Source: Mycobacterium gordonae (GTDB taxonomy: Bacteria; Actinomycetota; Actinomycetes; Mycobacteriales; Mycobacteriaceae). From it: a stretch of 64,000 nucleotides of DNA. This document shows positions 1 through 8,694 of this stretch, piece after piece. The stretch covers positions 124,001 to 188,000 of the forward strand of contig NZ_LKTM01000339.1 of NCBI RefSeq assembly GCF_001417955.2, given 5' to 3'. Position 1 is the first letter of the stretch; the number at the start of each line of letters is the position of its first letter. A program made the position numbers and the translations under genes. A model generated the notes under the pieces. It was given only the letters and a program-made list of their open reading frames with translations, made no database searches and had not been told where the DNA came from.

Positions 1-174
1 GAAGACCGTTTTCGGCAACCGTGCCTGCATCTCGGCCTTGGTGAAGACGTTGGAGCCGAAGATCTCGCCCGGAGCTTCACCCGGTACAAAACTGATCGCC
101 GGGGGTACATATGCCTCGACATTGTTAATCGCCTGCAGGCGGACCGCGTTTCCGCTCAATGGAGTTCCTATCAT
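1..174 (-). CDS. Type III glutamine synthetase, N-terminal fragment
   Basis: The gene runs off the left edge and only the first 53-58 codons are present. The visible N-terminus contains VRLQAINNVEAYVPP, then FGSNVFTKAEMQARLPK, which I recognise as the N-terminal domain of the large type III (GlnN-like) glutamine synthetases, ATP-dependent ammonia-assimilating enzymes. The catalytic domain lies outside the window. Two starts are possible. ATG at 174 has no convincing ribosome site. TTG at 159, giving MSGNAVRLQAINNV, is preceded by AGGAA at 5 nt spacing and looks better. The gene is divergent from the acyltransferase that starts at 328. The family call rests on a short fragment, so it is probable rather than certain. 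Confidence 0.65.
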   Translation of the reverse strand, partial: MIGTPLSGNAVRLQAINNVEAYVPPAISFVPGEAPGEIFGSNVFTKAEMQARLPKTVF

Positions 175-327
175 TATCGTGCTTTGAGGGGGGTCCGTGA
201 CTCATCGCCGACGGACGCTAGACCGCCTCACCGTAGGTAGGTTCGATGGCGATCTTGTTACGCACGCGTCAACGGTGGCGCAGCATTGGTTGCGAACGTG
301 AGACGCGAAGCGCGAAGGGGGCTTGAC

Positions 328-1764
328 GTGCAGCAGTTGAGTTGGAGTGACGACATGATGCTGCGGGCCGAAGGCCCCGCCACGCCGTTGCAGATTCAAA
401 TGCTGTTGATCTACGACCCGTCCACCGCACCGGGCGGAAAGGTGACGTTCAAGGGCATCTTGGAGGAACTGGACGCCAGGCTGCATCTGGCCGATGTCTT
501 CCGCCGGCGGCTGACCGAGCTTCCGGGCGGCCTGCACATGCCGTACTGGGTGGAGGACCCGAACTTCGACCTCGAATATCACGTGCGCCATATCGGGCTG
601 CCACAGCCGGGAGACTGGCGGCAGCTGTGCATCCAGGTCGCCCGGCTGCACGCCCGGCAGATCGACCTGCGCCGTCCGCCGTGGGAGATCACGGTCATCG
701 AGGGGCTCAACGCTGTGCCCGGCGTTCCCGCGGGCTCGTTTGCCGTGGCATTGAAACTGCACCACTGCGCAGTGGACGGGATCGCCAGTGTCCAGATGAT
801 CGCGGCGTTGCACGACCTGGCCGCCGACAGCCCACGCCCGCCAGGCCCGGACCGACCCTGGCGCCCGGCCCCGCTGCCCTCGACCTCAGACCTGCTGTCC
901 CGAACGGCGGTCAATGCGGCGCTGTACCCGGTGCGGGCCGGCAAAGTCGTGCTGTCGAGTGCTCCGCAGCTGGTCCGCGGACTGGCCGGGCTACCCGGCA
1001 AACTGGCCGGTGGCCTGGTGAGCAGAGTCACCGACGGTGGCCGGCCCTCGTTCGCACCGAGGACCCGCTTCAACGAGACGGCGTCGCCGCATCGCGTTTT
1101 CGAAGCCCGGTTCCACGACCTCGCCGACTTCAAGAAGATCAAGGCGCGGGTGCCCGGCGCGACCGTCAACGACGTGGCCCTCGCCTACGTCGGTGGCGCC
1201 CTTCGCCAGTACCTGGCCGGGCACGACGAGCTTCCCGGCGAGTCCCTCGTCGCGGCGTGCCCGATCTCCCTGCGCGAGTCCGGCGATACCAGCGGTAAGG
1301 GGAACATGCTGGCCGGCCGGCTGCAGACGCTGGCGACAGACATCGCCGATCCGCTCGAACGGCTGACCGCCATTGCCGAGTCGACCGCGCAGAGCCGCTC
1401 CGAAGCCGAGCAGACGACCAGGACGCAGATGCTGGAACTGGTGGCGACCCTGCCGACGGCCCTGCTCGGGGTCACCGCCAAGGCCGCCAGCGTGCTTCCC
1501 TTCTCGGGGCCCACCGTCGCCAATACGACCGTCACCAACGTCCCGGGTCCGCCCGATCCGATCTTCTTCCGCGGTGCCCGGCTGCTGCGCGCCGCCGGCC
1601 TCGGCCCGCTGATCGGAGGCTTGAACCTCTGCCATGTCGTGGCCAGCTACAACGGGATTCTGTCGATCAGCGCCACCGCGGACCGCGACGCGCTGCCCGA
1701 TCCCGCCCACTACGCCCAGTGCATGGACAACGCCTTCGAGGAGTTGCTCGCCGCTGCGGGATAG
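328..1764 (+). CDS. WS/DGAT-family acyltransferase
   Basis: This is a wax ester synthase/acyl-CoA:diacylglycerol acyltransferase-type enzyme of 478 residues. It would transfer fatty acyl groups from CoA to an alcohol or diacylglycerol, making storage or envelope lipid. The active-site motif HHCAVDG is intact at residues 145-151, and the C-terminal half carries the family stretch NVPGPPDPIFFRGARL. I chose GTG at 328 because a purine-rich AAGGGGG lies 6-7 nt upstream and the protein then begins MQQLSWSDDMML, like other family members. An in-frame ATG further upstream at 286 would add 14 residues with no family similarity. The permease that follows starts 9 nt after the stop, so the two may be co-transcribed. 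The substrate cannot be told from sequence. Confidence 0.88.
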   Translation: MQQLSWSDDMMLRAEGPATPLQIQMLLIYDPSTAPGGKVTFKGILEELDARLHLADVFRRRLTELPGGLHMPYWVEDPNFDLEYHVRHIGLPQPGDWRQLCIQVARLHARQIDLRRPPWEITVIEGLNAVPGVPAGSFAVALKLHHCAVDGIASVQMIAALHDLAADSPRPPGPDRPWRPAPLPSTSDLLSRTAVNAALYPVRAGKVVLSSAPQLVRGLAGLPGKLAGGLVSRVTDGGRPSFAPRTRFNETASPHRVFEARFHDLADFKKIKARVPGATVNDVALAYVGGALRQYLAGHDELPGESLVAACPISLRESGDTSGKGNMLAGRLQTLATDIADPLERLTAIAESTAQSRSEAEQTTRTQMLELVATLPTALLGVTAKAASVLPFSGPTVANTTVTNVPGPPDPIFFRGARLLRAAGLGPLIGGLNLCHVVASYNGILSISATADRDALPDPAHYAQCMDNAFEELLAAAG

Positions 1765-1773
1765 CGTGGCCGG

Positions 1774-3051
1774 GTGACGAGCGACGGCCGGCCTTCGAAT
1801 CGGCTGCGACGCAGCCTCGGTGTCGGCGACGCGGTGGTGATCGGCCTGAGCTCCATGATCGGCGCCGGCATCTTCGCGGCGCTGGCGCCGGCGGCGCGGG
1901 CCGCCGGGGCCGGCTTGTTGATCGGCCTGGCGGCGGCCGGTGTGCTGGCGTACTGCAACGCGAGTTCGTCGGCGCGGTTGGCGGCGCTGTATCCCGCGTC
2001 GGGCGGTACCTACGTCTACGGCCGCGAGCGGCTGGGCGAGTTCTGGGGATATCTTGCGGGCTGGGGCTTCGTCGTCGGCAAGACCGCCTCCTGCGCGGCG
2101 ATGGCTCTCACCGTCGGGACGTACGCCTGGCCCGCCCACGCGCACGCGGTCGCGGTGATCTCGGTGCTGGCCCTCACCGTCGTCAATTACCTCGGCGTGC
2201 AGAAGTCGACGTGGCTGGCGCGGAGCATCGTCGCCACGGTGTTGTTGGTGCTGGCGGGGGTCGTAACAGCCGTCGCGGTGGCCGCGTTCGGCTCCGCAGC
2301 GCCGGACCTCGCCGCGAATCTCATTACGGTGCAGGGCATTTCGCCGGGTGGCGTGTTGCAGTCGGCTGGACTGCTGTTCTTCGCGTTCGCCGGCTATGCC
2401 CGGATCGCCACCCTGGGCGAGGAAGTTCGTGACCCGGCCCGAACCATCCCGCGCGCCATTCTGATCGCGCTGGCGATCACGCTGGTGGTGTATGCCGGCG
2501 TCGCGGTCGCCGTGCTGACAGTGCTCGGACCGCGGCGGGTCGCTTCGACTGCCACGCCCCTGGTGGACGCGGTGCGGGTGGCGGGCGCGAGCTGGTTGGT
2601 GCCGGTCGTCGCTGTCGGCGCGGTGCTGGCGGCGCTCGGTTCCCTGCTGTCGCTGCTATTGGGGGTGTCACGAACCGCCTTGGCGATGGCACGCGACCGC
2701 CATCTTCCGCACCAGCTCGACGCGGTGCATCCGCGGTTCGCGGTGCCGCATCGCGCCGAGATCGCGGTCGGGGTGGCGGCCGCCGCACTGGCCGCCGCGG
2801 TCGACCTGCGTGGCGCGATCGGATTCTCGTCGTTCGCGGTGCTGGCCTACTACGCGATCGCCAACGCATCCGCCTTCACGCTGCGGCCGCAGGAGGGCTC
2901 GTTGCCCAAGATCGTTCCGGTGTTCGGGGCGCTGGGCTGCATCGTGGTGGCCTTCGCCCTGCCGGTGACATCGGTGATCGCGGGTGCCGCTTTCCTCGCG
3001 TTGGGCGCCGTGGTGTTCTGGGTGCGGCGCCGGTTGCGACGGCATTGGTGA
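1774..3051 (+). CDS. APC-superfamily amino acid permease
   Basis: This is a 425-residue polytopic membrane protein of the amino acid-polyamine-organocation family, an inner-membrane amino acid transporter. The first helix holds the family signature GLSSMIGAGIF (about residues 26-36), the unwound substrate-binding segment of APC carriers. The typical YPASGGTYVYGRE loop follows near residue 75. About 11-12 hydrophobic segments cover nearly the whole length. The start is GTG, 9 nt after the stop of the upstream acyltransferase. The protein ends with a basic tail (WVRRRLRRHW), as expected for a cytoplasmic C-terminus. Members with this pattern often carry neutral or basic amino acids, but the substrate cannot be assigned. 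Confidence 0.85.
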   Translation: MTSDGRPSNRLRRSLGVGDAVVIGLSSMIGAGIFAALAPAARAAGAGLLIGLAAAGVLAYCNASSSARLAALYPASGGTYVYGRERLGEFWGYLAGWGFVVGKTASCAAMALTVGTYAWPAHAHAVAVISVLALTVVNYLGVQKSTWLARSIVATVLLVLAGVVTAVAVAAFGSAAPDLAANLITVQGISPGGVLQSAGLLFFAFAGYARIATLGEEVRDPARTIPRAILIALAITLVVYAGVAVAVLTVLGPRRVASTATPLVDAVRVAGASWLVPVVAVGAVLAALGSLLSLLLGVSRTALAMARDRHLPHQLDAVHPRFAVPHRAEIAVGVAAAALAAAVDLRGAIGFSSFAVLAYYAIANASAFTLRPQEGSLPKIVPVFGALGCIVVAFALPVTSVIAGAAFLALGAVVFWVRRRLRRHW

Positions 3052-3099
3052 GCCTGGGCTTGCTGGCGGTACTCGCGTCGGTGCTGTTGGCTTTACCCC

Positions 3100-3843
3100 G
3101 TGGTTGACGAACAACAGAGCCGACTTGGGGATCAACGAGGACATCATCCGTCCGAGCCGCACCGCGAAGGCGCGTCCGGCAGGTTGAACTGGCTGCGGGC
3201 CGCGGTGCTCGGCGCCAACGACGGCGTGGTCTCCGTCGCCGGCATCGTGGTCGGTGTCGCCGGAGCCACCGCCGCACGCGGCCCTATCTTCACCGCCGGA
3301 CTGGCGGGTCTGGTGGCCGGCGCAGTGTCGATGGCGCTGGGCGAGTACGTTTCGGTGTCCAGTCAGCGCGACAGTGAACGGGCCCTGTTGCACAAGGAAC
3401 GTCACGAACTGCGCGACACGCCCGAGGCGGAATTGGCTGAGCTCACCGCCATCTACCAGGCCAAGGGTCTTTCGCCCACGACCGCCGCGACGGTGGCGAA
3501 GGAACTGACCGCCCATGACGCGTTCGCCGCGCACGCCGAAGCCGAGTTGCAGATCAATCCGGAGGAACTGACCAACCCGTGGCACGCCGCGGCGGCCTCG
3601 GCCGGTTCCTTCATCGGCGGAGCGTCGCTTCCGCTGGCGGCGATTCTCCTGCCCCCGGCGGCCTGGCGGGTGCCCGTGACGTTTATCGCGGTGTTGATCG
3701 CGTTGGCTGTCGCGGGTGCCCTGAGCGCCCGGATCGGCGGCAGCAGCGTGAGCCGCGCGGTGCTGCGCGTGACCATCGGCGGTGCCGCGGGACTGGCGTT
3801 CACCTACGGGGTCGGCCACCTCTTCGGCACCGCGGTCACCTGA
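3100..3843 (+). CDS. VIT1/CCC1-family transporter
   Basis: This is a 247-residue membrane protein of the vacuolar iron transporter/CCC1 family, which moves Fe2+ or Mn2+. The first transmembrane block has the signature LRAAVLGANDGVVSVAGIVVGV (about residues 31-52). It is followed by ALGEYVSVSSQRDSE with the conserved acidic and polar residues. A cytosolic metal-binding-type helical domain with several Glu and His residues spans roughly 90-155. Three further hydrophobic helices follow. The start is GTG at 3100, 48 nt after the permease stop. The N-terminal 28 residues are hydrophilic. The family is clear; the metal and direction of transport are inferred from the family. Confidence 0.87.
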   Translation: MVDEQQSRLGDQRGHHPSEPHREGASGRLNWLRAAVLGANDGVVSVAGIVVGVAGATAARGPIFTAGLAGLVAGAVSMALGEYVSVSSQRDSERALLHKERHELRDTPEAELAELTAIYQAKGLSPTTAATVAKELTAHDAFAAHAEAELQINPEELTNPWHAAAASAGSFIGGASLPLAAILLPPAAWRVPVTFIAVLIALAVAGALSARIGGSSVSRAVLRVTIGGAAGLAFTYGVGHLFGTAVT

Positions 3844-3854
3844 GCCGTACGGCT
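3843..3854 (+). terminator. Short palindrome with T-run at 3' end of VIT gene
   Basis: AGCCGTACGGCT is a perfect 12-nt inverted repeat overlapping the stop codon region of the VIT-family gene and followed directly by TTTT-like sequence. It could act as a small intrinsic terminator, but the stem is only six base pairs with no free loop, so the call is weak. Confidence 0.25.
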
Positions 3855-3869
3855 TTTGGTCACCGCCAG

Positions 3870-3889
3870 AAGAGGACCTTTGGCAGGCG
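3870..3889 (+). promoter_or_regulatory. Weak DosR-box-like sequence
   Basis: The segment has GGAC at its left half and matches 10 of 20 positions of the DosR consensus TTSGGGACTWWAGTCCCSAA by hand alignment. Its centre is about 31.5 nt upstream of the TAGTCT -10 of the next gene, close to the spacing at the better boxes in this window. The match itself is poor, so the position carries most of the evidence. Confidence 0.28.
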
Positions 3890-3910
3890 CGCCGGTGGGT
3901 CCTCATTCAA

Positions 3911-3916
3911 TAGTCT
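3911..3916 (+). promoter_or_regulatory. -10 element TAGTCT for a leaderless start
   Basis: TAGTCT fits the mycobacterial TAnnnT -10 consensus and ends 6 nt before the ATG at 3923. Transcription would begin at or beside the start codon, giving a leaderless mRNA. Confidence 0.5.
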
Positions 3917-3922
3917 GAGGAC

Positions 3923-4369
3923 ATGACGCACCAGAGCGAGGACCACGTCGGCGCCGCCATCCTGTCCGCACACGAATGCTGGCAGCTGCTGGCGAGTATG
4001 ACGTTGGGCCGGTTGGTGACAGCCGTCGACGGGCGCCCTGAGATCTTTCCGGTGAACTACGTCGTACAGCGCAAGACCATCCTGTTCCGGACCGCCGGCG
4101 GGACCAAGCTGGTCAGTACCGCGATCAACAACAACGTCGTGTTCGAGGTGGACGACCACAACATCGCCGAGGGCTGGAGCGTGATCGTCAAGGGCACCGC
4201 GCGTTCGGTGCGCAGCGACGACGACATCGCCGAGGCCGAGCGCGCGCACCTGCTGCCCTGGACGGATTCAGAGAAATCGCACTATGTCCGGGTGATTCCG
4301 GAATCGGTGACCGGCCGGCGATTCCACTTCAGCCCACGGGCACGTCAGCACATCGCGACGACTTCCTGA
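3923..4369 (+). CDS. Pyridoxamine 5'-phosphate oxidase-like flavin-binding protein
   Basis: This is a 148-residue protein of the PNPOx-like split-barrel fold. The stretch SHECWQLLASMTLGRLV, followed by PVNYVV and ILFRTAGGTKL, is typical of the short NimA/Rv3129-type members that bind FMN, F420 or heme and reduce or sequester small molecules. No partner domain is fused. It starts with ATG 6 nt after a TAGTCT -10, so translation is probably leaderless, and a weak DosR-box-like sequence lies upstream. It converges with the kinase gene, whose stop is 18 nt away. The substrate and cofactor are not deducible. Confidence 0.75.
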   Translation: MTHQSEDHVGAAILSAHECWQLLASMTLGRLVTAVDGRPEIFPVNYVVQRKTILFRTAGGTKLVSTAINNNVVFEVDDHNIAEGWSVIVKGTARSVRSDDDIAEAERAHLLPWTDSEKSHYVRVIPESVTGRRFHFSPRARQHIATTS

Positions 4370-4387
4370 ACCCGATAGCGCTCCGTC

Positions 4388-6316
4388 TCAGTCGCCGGTG
4401 CGGGTAAAGGTCACCTGGACGTCGGTACTGGGGCAACCGCCCGTGAGGTCCTCGTGGCCATTTCCGTTCAGCGTCGTGATCGGGTCTTGTGGCGGCTGCG
4501 GAAGGGCAAAGGGCACAACGATTCTCACATGCGTGGCACGGCCCCGCCCACAAGTGCCGTCGAACTCCCGGTCATAGTTCCAGGTTCCGTCGGCGTAAAC
4601 CAACACCATGGCGGTGGCCGGCGCGGTGTGCATGAGGGTCACGCACCGATCACCGGTGCGCAGGCAGTCGGTCCGGGCAGCAAGATCGTTCTGATCTTTG
4701 AATCCGTTCGGCTGGATCGAGAACTGGTGGTACTGGCCGTGCAGCGCAGCCGCCGGTGACGTCTTCCGCAGGGGCAGTGCGGCCGGATCCGGCAGGCTGT
4801 TCACGTCGGTGTCTCCGGTGCGGGTGAAGGTCACCGTCCGCTTGTTCGCGCAGCCCTTGGCCATCGTCTGGGTCGCTTCACCGGCCAGCGTGCCATCCGG
4901 CCGGGCCCGCAGCGTGAACGTCTCCCACACTTCACCTACGGCGTCACCGCAGTTGGTCGAGCCGACGCTGACCGCCACCCACGTCCCATCCACCTGGTCG
5001 AACACGATCTCCGGCACCTGCATGGTCTCACCGCCGTACCGCGACGCGGTTGCCACGCATCCGGCGTTACCGCATACCGATCGCACCGACCATGTTTCAC
5101 TGGTCGGCGGCACCGGCTTCTCAGCACGCTGGCCGTCCACGCCGGTCACCACGCCGTACTCAACCTGGAACGACCCGGTGAACGGCCCGGTATTGGGTGC
5201 GGGAGTGGTGGTGGTAGGCAGGGCAACCGGGGTCTTGGCGGCCGCGCCCGAGCGGTAGTGGGACATCAGTTTCTCCCCCGCGATGATGCCGCCGCCGATA
5301 AGCAGTGCGATGCAGAACAGGGCGGCGACGAGCACCCGGGTGCGTCGGGCGCGCCCGTCGGTGACTCGTGGCAGAGCCGGCAGCGTCGCGCTGAGCGAGG
5401 GGTGCGTCGGGTACTGAAGGACCGAGCCTTCCGGGATCTCGCCGGCATAGGCGAACGCCGGGGCCGGTTGCCCGGCCAGATGGTCGGCGAATTCCCGGCA
5501 AGTGCCGAATCGGTGGGCCGGGTCCTTCGCCATCGCGGTGGCGAAAACCCAGTCCAGCCCGGCCAACTCGGGACGCAGCGCCCCGATCGAGGGCGGTGGC
5601 GCGCCGACATGCCGACCGATCACCACCGCGGAATTGGCGTCGTCGAAGGGTGGTGCGCCGGTCAGCAGATGAAACGCGGTGCAGGCCAGCGCGTACTGAT
5701 CGGCGCGCGCGTCGACCGGGTCACCGCGAAGCTGCTCGGGGGCGGAGTAGTTCACCGTCCCTACTGTCATGTTCGTGGAAGTGAGTCCGCCCACGTCGTC
5801 GATGCGCCGCGCGATGCCGAAGTCGGCGAGGAAAACGTCTCGCTGTTGGGGACCGTCATCCTTGAGCAGGATGTTGGCAGGTTTGACGTCCCGGTGCAGC
5901 AGGCCCCGCTGGTGGGCGTGGTCCAGCGCCGACGCGACCGCGCCGATGATTTTCACCACCTCGTCCAACGGCATTCCGCCGGAGAATCTTTCGCGCAGCA
6001 GGCGGGCCGCGTCCGTCCCGGGCACGTAGTCCATCGAGAGCCAGAACTGACCGTCGTGCTCACCGCGATCGTGGACCTGGACGATGTGCGGGTGCGAGAG
6101 ATTCGCGGCCAACTCGGCTTCGCGCTCGAAACGCGCGCGGTACACCGGGTCGGCGCTCCACTGCGCCGGCAGCACTTTCAGGGCATTCTCGCGCGGCAGT
6201 CGCGGGTGCGCCGCCAGGTATACGGTGCCCATTCCCCCGGCGCCGAGCACCCGGATGATCCGGAATCCGGCGAACAGCTGTCCGGTCGTCAGCGTCAGCG
6301 GGTGAGTGGTGTCCAC
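4388..6316 (-). CDS. Receptor-type Ser/Thr protein kinase with duplicated cysteine-rich ectodomain
   Basis: This is a 642-residue eukaryotic-type membrane kinase. The cytosolic catalytic domain has the glycine loop GAGGMG (25-30), catalytic Lys47, HRD at 141-143, DFG at 165-167 and APE at 192-194, so it should be active. A Pro/Ala-rich juxtamembrane stretch leads to one transmembrane helix at about 328-347. The extracellular part (about 375-642) is a tandem duplication. Each half has four cysteines (415, 420, 456, 489 and 551, 558, 589, 628) and ends in VTFTRTGD-type sequence, so two disulfides per half are likely. The layout recalls mycobacterial PknF/PknH-type kinases with sensor domains. 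It lies 128 nt downstream of the NRPS operon's transporter gene on the same strand, behind a copy of the element found upstream of mbtH. The ligand and targets are unknown. Confidence 0.9.
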   Translation of the reverse strand: MDTTHPLTLTTGQLFAGFRIIRVLGAGGMGTVYLAAHPRLPRENALKVLPAQWSADPVYRARFEREAELAANLSHPHIVQVHDRGEHDGQFWLSMDYVPGTDAARLLRERFSGGMPLDEVVKIIGAVASALDHAHQRGLLHRDVKPANILLKDDGPQQRDVFLADFGIARRIDDVGGLTSTNMTVGTVNYSAPEQLRGDPVDARADQYALACTAFHLLTGAPPFDDANSAVVIGRHVGAPPPSIGALRPELAGLDWVFATAMAKDPAHRFGTCREFADHLAGQPAPAFAYAGEIPEGSVLQYPTHPSLSATLPALPRVTDGRARRTRVLVAALFCIALLIGGGIIAGEKLMSHYRSGAAAKTPVALPTTTTPAPNTGPFTGSFQVEYGVVTGVDGQRAEKPVPPTSETWSVRSVCGNAGCVATASRYGGETMQVPEIVFDQVDGTWVAVSVGSTNCGDAVGEVWETFTLRARPDGTLAGEATQTMAKGCANKRTVTFTRTGDTDVNSLPDPAALPLRKTSPAAALHGQYHQFSIQPNGFKDQNDLAARTDCLRTGDRCVTLMHTAPATAMVLVYADGTWNYDREFDGTCGRGRATHVRIVVPFALPQPPQDPITTLNGNGHEDLTGGCPSTDVQVTFTRTGD

Positions 6317-6374
6317 GGTGTCTTTCCTTCTGCGTTGCGGTCAACCCTGCCGGGGCCGCCCGATGGGCCGGCAT

Positions 6375-6445
6375 ACATACCCTGCCCCGCAACGCTTGCC
6401 GCATCTTGTCGCAATTCTTGCGAAATTCTTGCGGCGCAACCGCCT
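6375..6445 (-). promoter_or_regulatory. Conserved 71-bp element, copy 1 (upstream of kinase)
   Basis: This stretch fills most of the gap between the MMPL gene stop and the kinase start. It aligns without gaps to 32233-32303 upstream of mbtH, with 55 of 71 positions identical by hand count. On the + strand it holds CTTG(C/T)CGCA-like words at about 11-12 nt spacing (CTTGCCGCAT, CTTGTCGCAATT, CTTGCGAAATT, CTTGCGGCG). Such phased direct repeats are usual for OmpR- or SARP-type winged-helix regulators. It lies 58 nt upstream of the kinase ATG. Confidence 0.55.
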
Positions 6446-8673
6446 CAACGAGTGGTTGGGGGTTCCTCGCTCAGCCCGACCCGCTCGTGCAAGCGGACCA
6501 TGGGCTTCGGTGCCCACCAGTTGAACCGGCCCATCACATGCATGAACGCCGGCACCAGCAACATGCGGACCAGAGTGGCGTCGGCGACCACCGCCACGGT
6601 CAAGCCGAATCCGAACAGCCGCATGAAGGACACCTGCGCGGCCATCAGGGCGGAAAAAGAGATCGTCATGATCAGCGCTGCGGCGGTGATCACCCGCGCT
6701 GTGTGCGCCAGCCCGAGCGCGACGCTCTCGTCGTTGGCGCCCGGCCCCTGATCCGATGCCAGCCAGTACTCCCGGATCCTCGATATCAGGAACACCTCGT
6801 AGTCCATGGACAGGCCAAAAGCGATGCAGAACAACAGAACTGGCAACTCGACACCCAGGGTGCCGGTGGCCGCCGTGCCCAGCCCGCCCAGATGGCCCTC
6901 CTGGAATACCCACACCAGGGCACCGAACGCGGCGGTCAGCGACAGCGTGTTCATCAACAGTGCTTTGACGGGCAACACCGCGCTTCCGGTCAACAGGAAT
7001 ACCAGCACCAGGGTGATCGCGGCGATCAGCGCCAGCACCACCGGCAGCCGGGATGCGATGGCGTGCACACTGTCCCGATTACTCTGTGCCACACCGGTGA
7101 GCCAGGCGGGTCTGCCCTTCGGAGTGGGGACGGCGTGCAGCCGGTCCAGCTGGGTGGTTGAGGCGCTGGTGTACAAAGGTGCGGCGGTGCCGACGGTCAG
7201 GAAGGCGCTGCCGTCCCTGATCCCATAGGGCGCCGAGGGTGGACCGAACCGTCTGCCGTCGACGAACGTGCCGCCCAGCCAGGCGACCCACTTCACCTCG
7301 GGCACCTGCGACAGCGCGGCGGCATACGAATCGAGTTCGGCTGCACTGAGATTGGCAGCGTCCGGCAACACGACGGTGATGTCGGGCACTCCCCGGTTCG
7401 GGAAGTCGTTGCGCAACAAGTCTCCCACCTGGCGGGCCGAGGCTGAGGTGGGCAGGATCCGGTCGTCCGCGAAGCCCCACCGCGCACGGTGAAACGGTGA
7501 GCCGAGCAGCAACAGCACAGCGACGACAGCGAGGCCGATGGGCAGCGCGTGGCGCATCACCGACTTGGCCCAGTCATACCAGGTTCGCTGCTGCCGGGAT
7601 CGGTTTCGGCCGGCACTGCCCCAGAAGATCCGGCGCAGCAACGGGCGCACATCCCCGGAATCCAGACGGCGGTCCAGCAGCACGATCGCCGCCGGCGTCA
7701 CGATGATCGCTGCCGCGGCGGCAAACGCCACCACCGCAGATCCGGCATAGGCGAAGGATTTCAGGAAGTACGGCGGGAAGAGCACCATCGTCGACATCGA
7801 CAGCGCCACCGTCATCGCCGAGAACAGCACGGTTCGCCCGGCGGTGGCCATGGTGCGGACCAGTGCATCCTCCCGGGTCTGGCCCGCCGCCAGCTCGTCC
7901 CGGAACCGGTTGAGGATCAGCAGCGTGTAGTCCACCGCCAGCGCCATGCCCATCGCGACCGAAAGGTTCAAGGCGAAAATCGACACGTTGGTGAACAGTG
8001 CGATGGTGCGCAGGCAGGCGAGTGAGCCCAGGATCGCGAAGACACCGACCGCCACCGGCAGCGCCGCGGCGACCAGTCCGCCGAACACCCAGACCAGCAC
8101 GACAAAGCTCAGCGGCAACGCGACGGATTCCATTAGGAACAGGTCTTTTTGGGTCTGGGCGTTCACCTGCCAGGAGACGGCGGCATCGCCGCCGGCACGC
8201 ACCGTGACGCCGTCGCGGTCGTGCACGACTTCGTCGGACAGTCGCATGGCGTTCTGCTGGGCTCTGTTCTCGCCGCCGCCGATGGCGGCCACGATCAGGC
8301 CCGTCTTCGCGTCCTTGCCGAAGAATGCCGGCGCCGCTTCCGGTGGTGCGGTCCAGCCCGACTGCACTTCGCGCACATCCGGTGAATTCTTCAGCCGCCG
8401 AACGAGATCGGTGCCGACCGCCCTGGCCCGAGCCGAGTTCGCGCCGTCCGGCGAGGTCAAGGCGATCACCAGCGTCGTGTCACCCTGGTCGAATTTGCGG
8501 GACAGCAGCTCGGTGGCTTTGGATGATTCGGCGCCGGGGTCGAGCCCGCCCCCGCCCGAAAGTTGCCTGACCACTGGGACACCGAAGATCGCGGCGCCGA
8601 CCAGCACCAGCAGTGCCACAGAGATGACCCGTCGCGGGAACGCGATGGCCAGCAGACTGATCCGGTACAGCAC
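6445..8673 (-). CDS. MMPL-family RND transporter
   Basis: This is a 742-residue MMPL-type transporter of the RND superfamily, an inner-membrane proton-driven exporter of lipids or lipopeptides. It has the duplicated organisation of the family: a first helix near residues 17-35, a periplasmic porter domain, a helix bundle, then a second copy. The conserved Asp-Tyr pairs of helices 4 and 10 are visible in AVDYTLLILNRFRDE and LSMDYEVFLISRIREYW. It is shorter than canonical MmpL proteins (about 950 residues). The start is GTG at 8673, preceded by GGGGAG, 21 nt after the ABC transporter stop, so it belongs to the NRPS operon. No MmpS partner is present. Export of the NRPS product is inferred from position. 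Confidence 0.88.
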   Translation of the reverse strand: MLYRISLLAIAFPRRVISVALLVLVGAAIFGVPVVRQLSGGGGLDPGAESSKATELLSRKFDQGDTTLVIALTSPDGANSARARAVGTDLVRRLKNSPDVREVQSGWTAPPEAAPAFFGKDAKTGLIVAAIGGGENRAQQNAMRLSDEVVHDRDGVTVRAGGDAAVSWQVNAQTQKDLFLMESVALPLSFVVLVWVFGGLVAAALPVAVGVFAILGSLACLRTIALFTNVSIFALNLSVAMGMALAVDYTLLILNRFRDELAAGQTREDALVRTMATAGRTVLFSAMTVALSMSTMVLFPPYFLKSFAYAGSAVVAFAAAAAIIVTPAAIVLLDRRLDSGDVRPLLRRIFWGSAGRNRSRQQRTWYDWAKSVMRHALPIGLAVVAVLLLLGSPFHRARWGFADDRILPTSASARQVGDLLRNDFPNRGVPDITVVLPDAANLSAAELDSYAAALSQVPEVKWVAWLGGTFVDGRRFGPPSAPYGIRDGSAFLTVGTAAPLYTSASTTQLDRLHAVPTPKGRPAWLTGVAQSNRDSVHAIASRLPVVLALIAAITLVLVFLLTGSAVLPVKALLMNTLSLTAAFGALVWVFQEGHLGGLGTAATGTLGVELPVLLFCIAFGLSMDYEVFLISRIREYWLASDQGPGANDESVALGLAHTARVITAAALIMTISFSALMAAQVSFMRLFGFGLTVAVVADATLVRMLLVPAFMHVMGRFNWWAPKPMVRLHERVGLSEEPPTTR

Positions 8674-8694
8674 GGTGATCTCTCCCCTGGCTCT

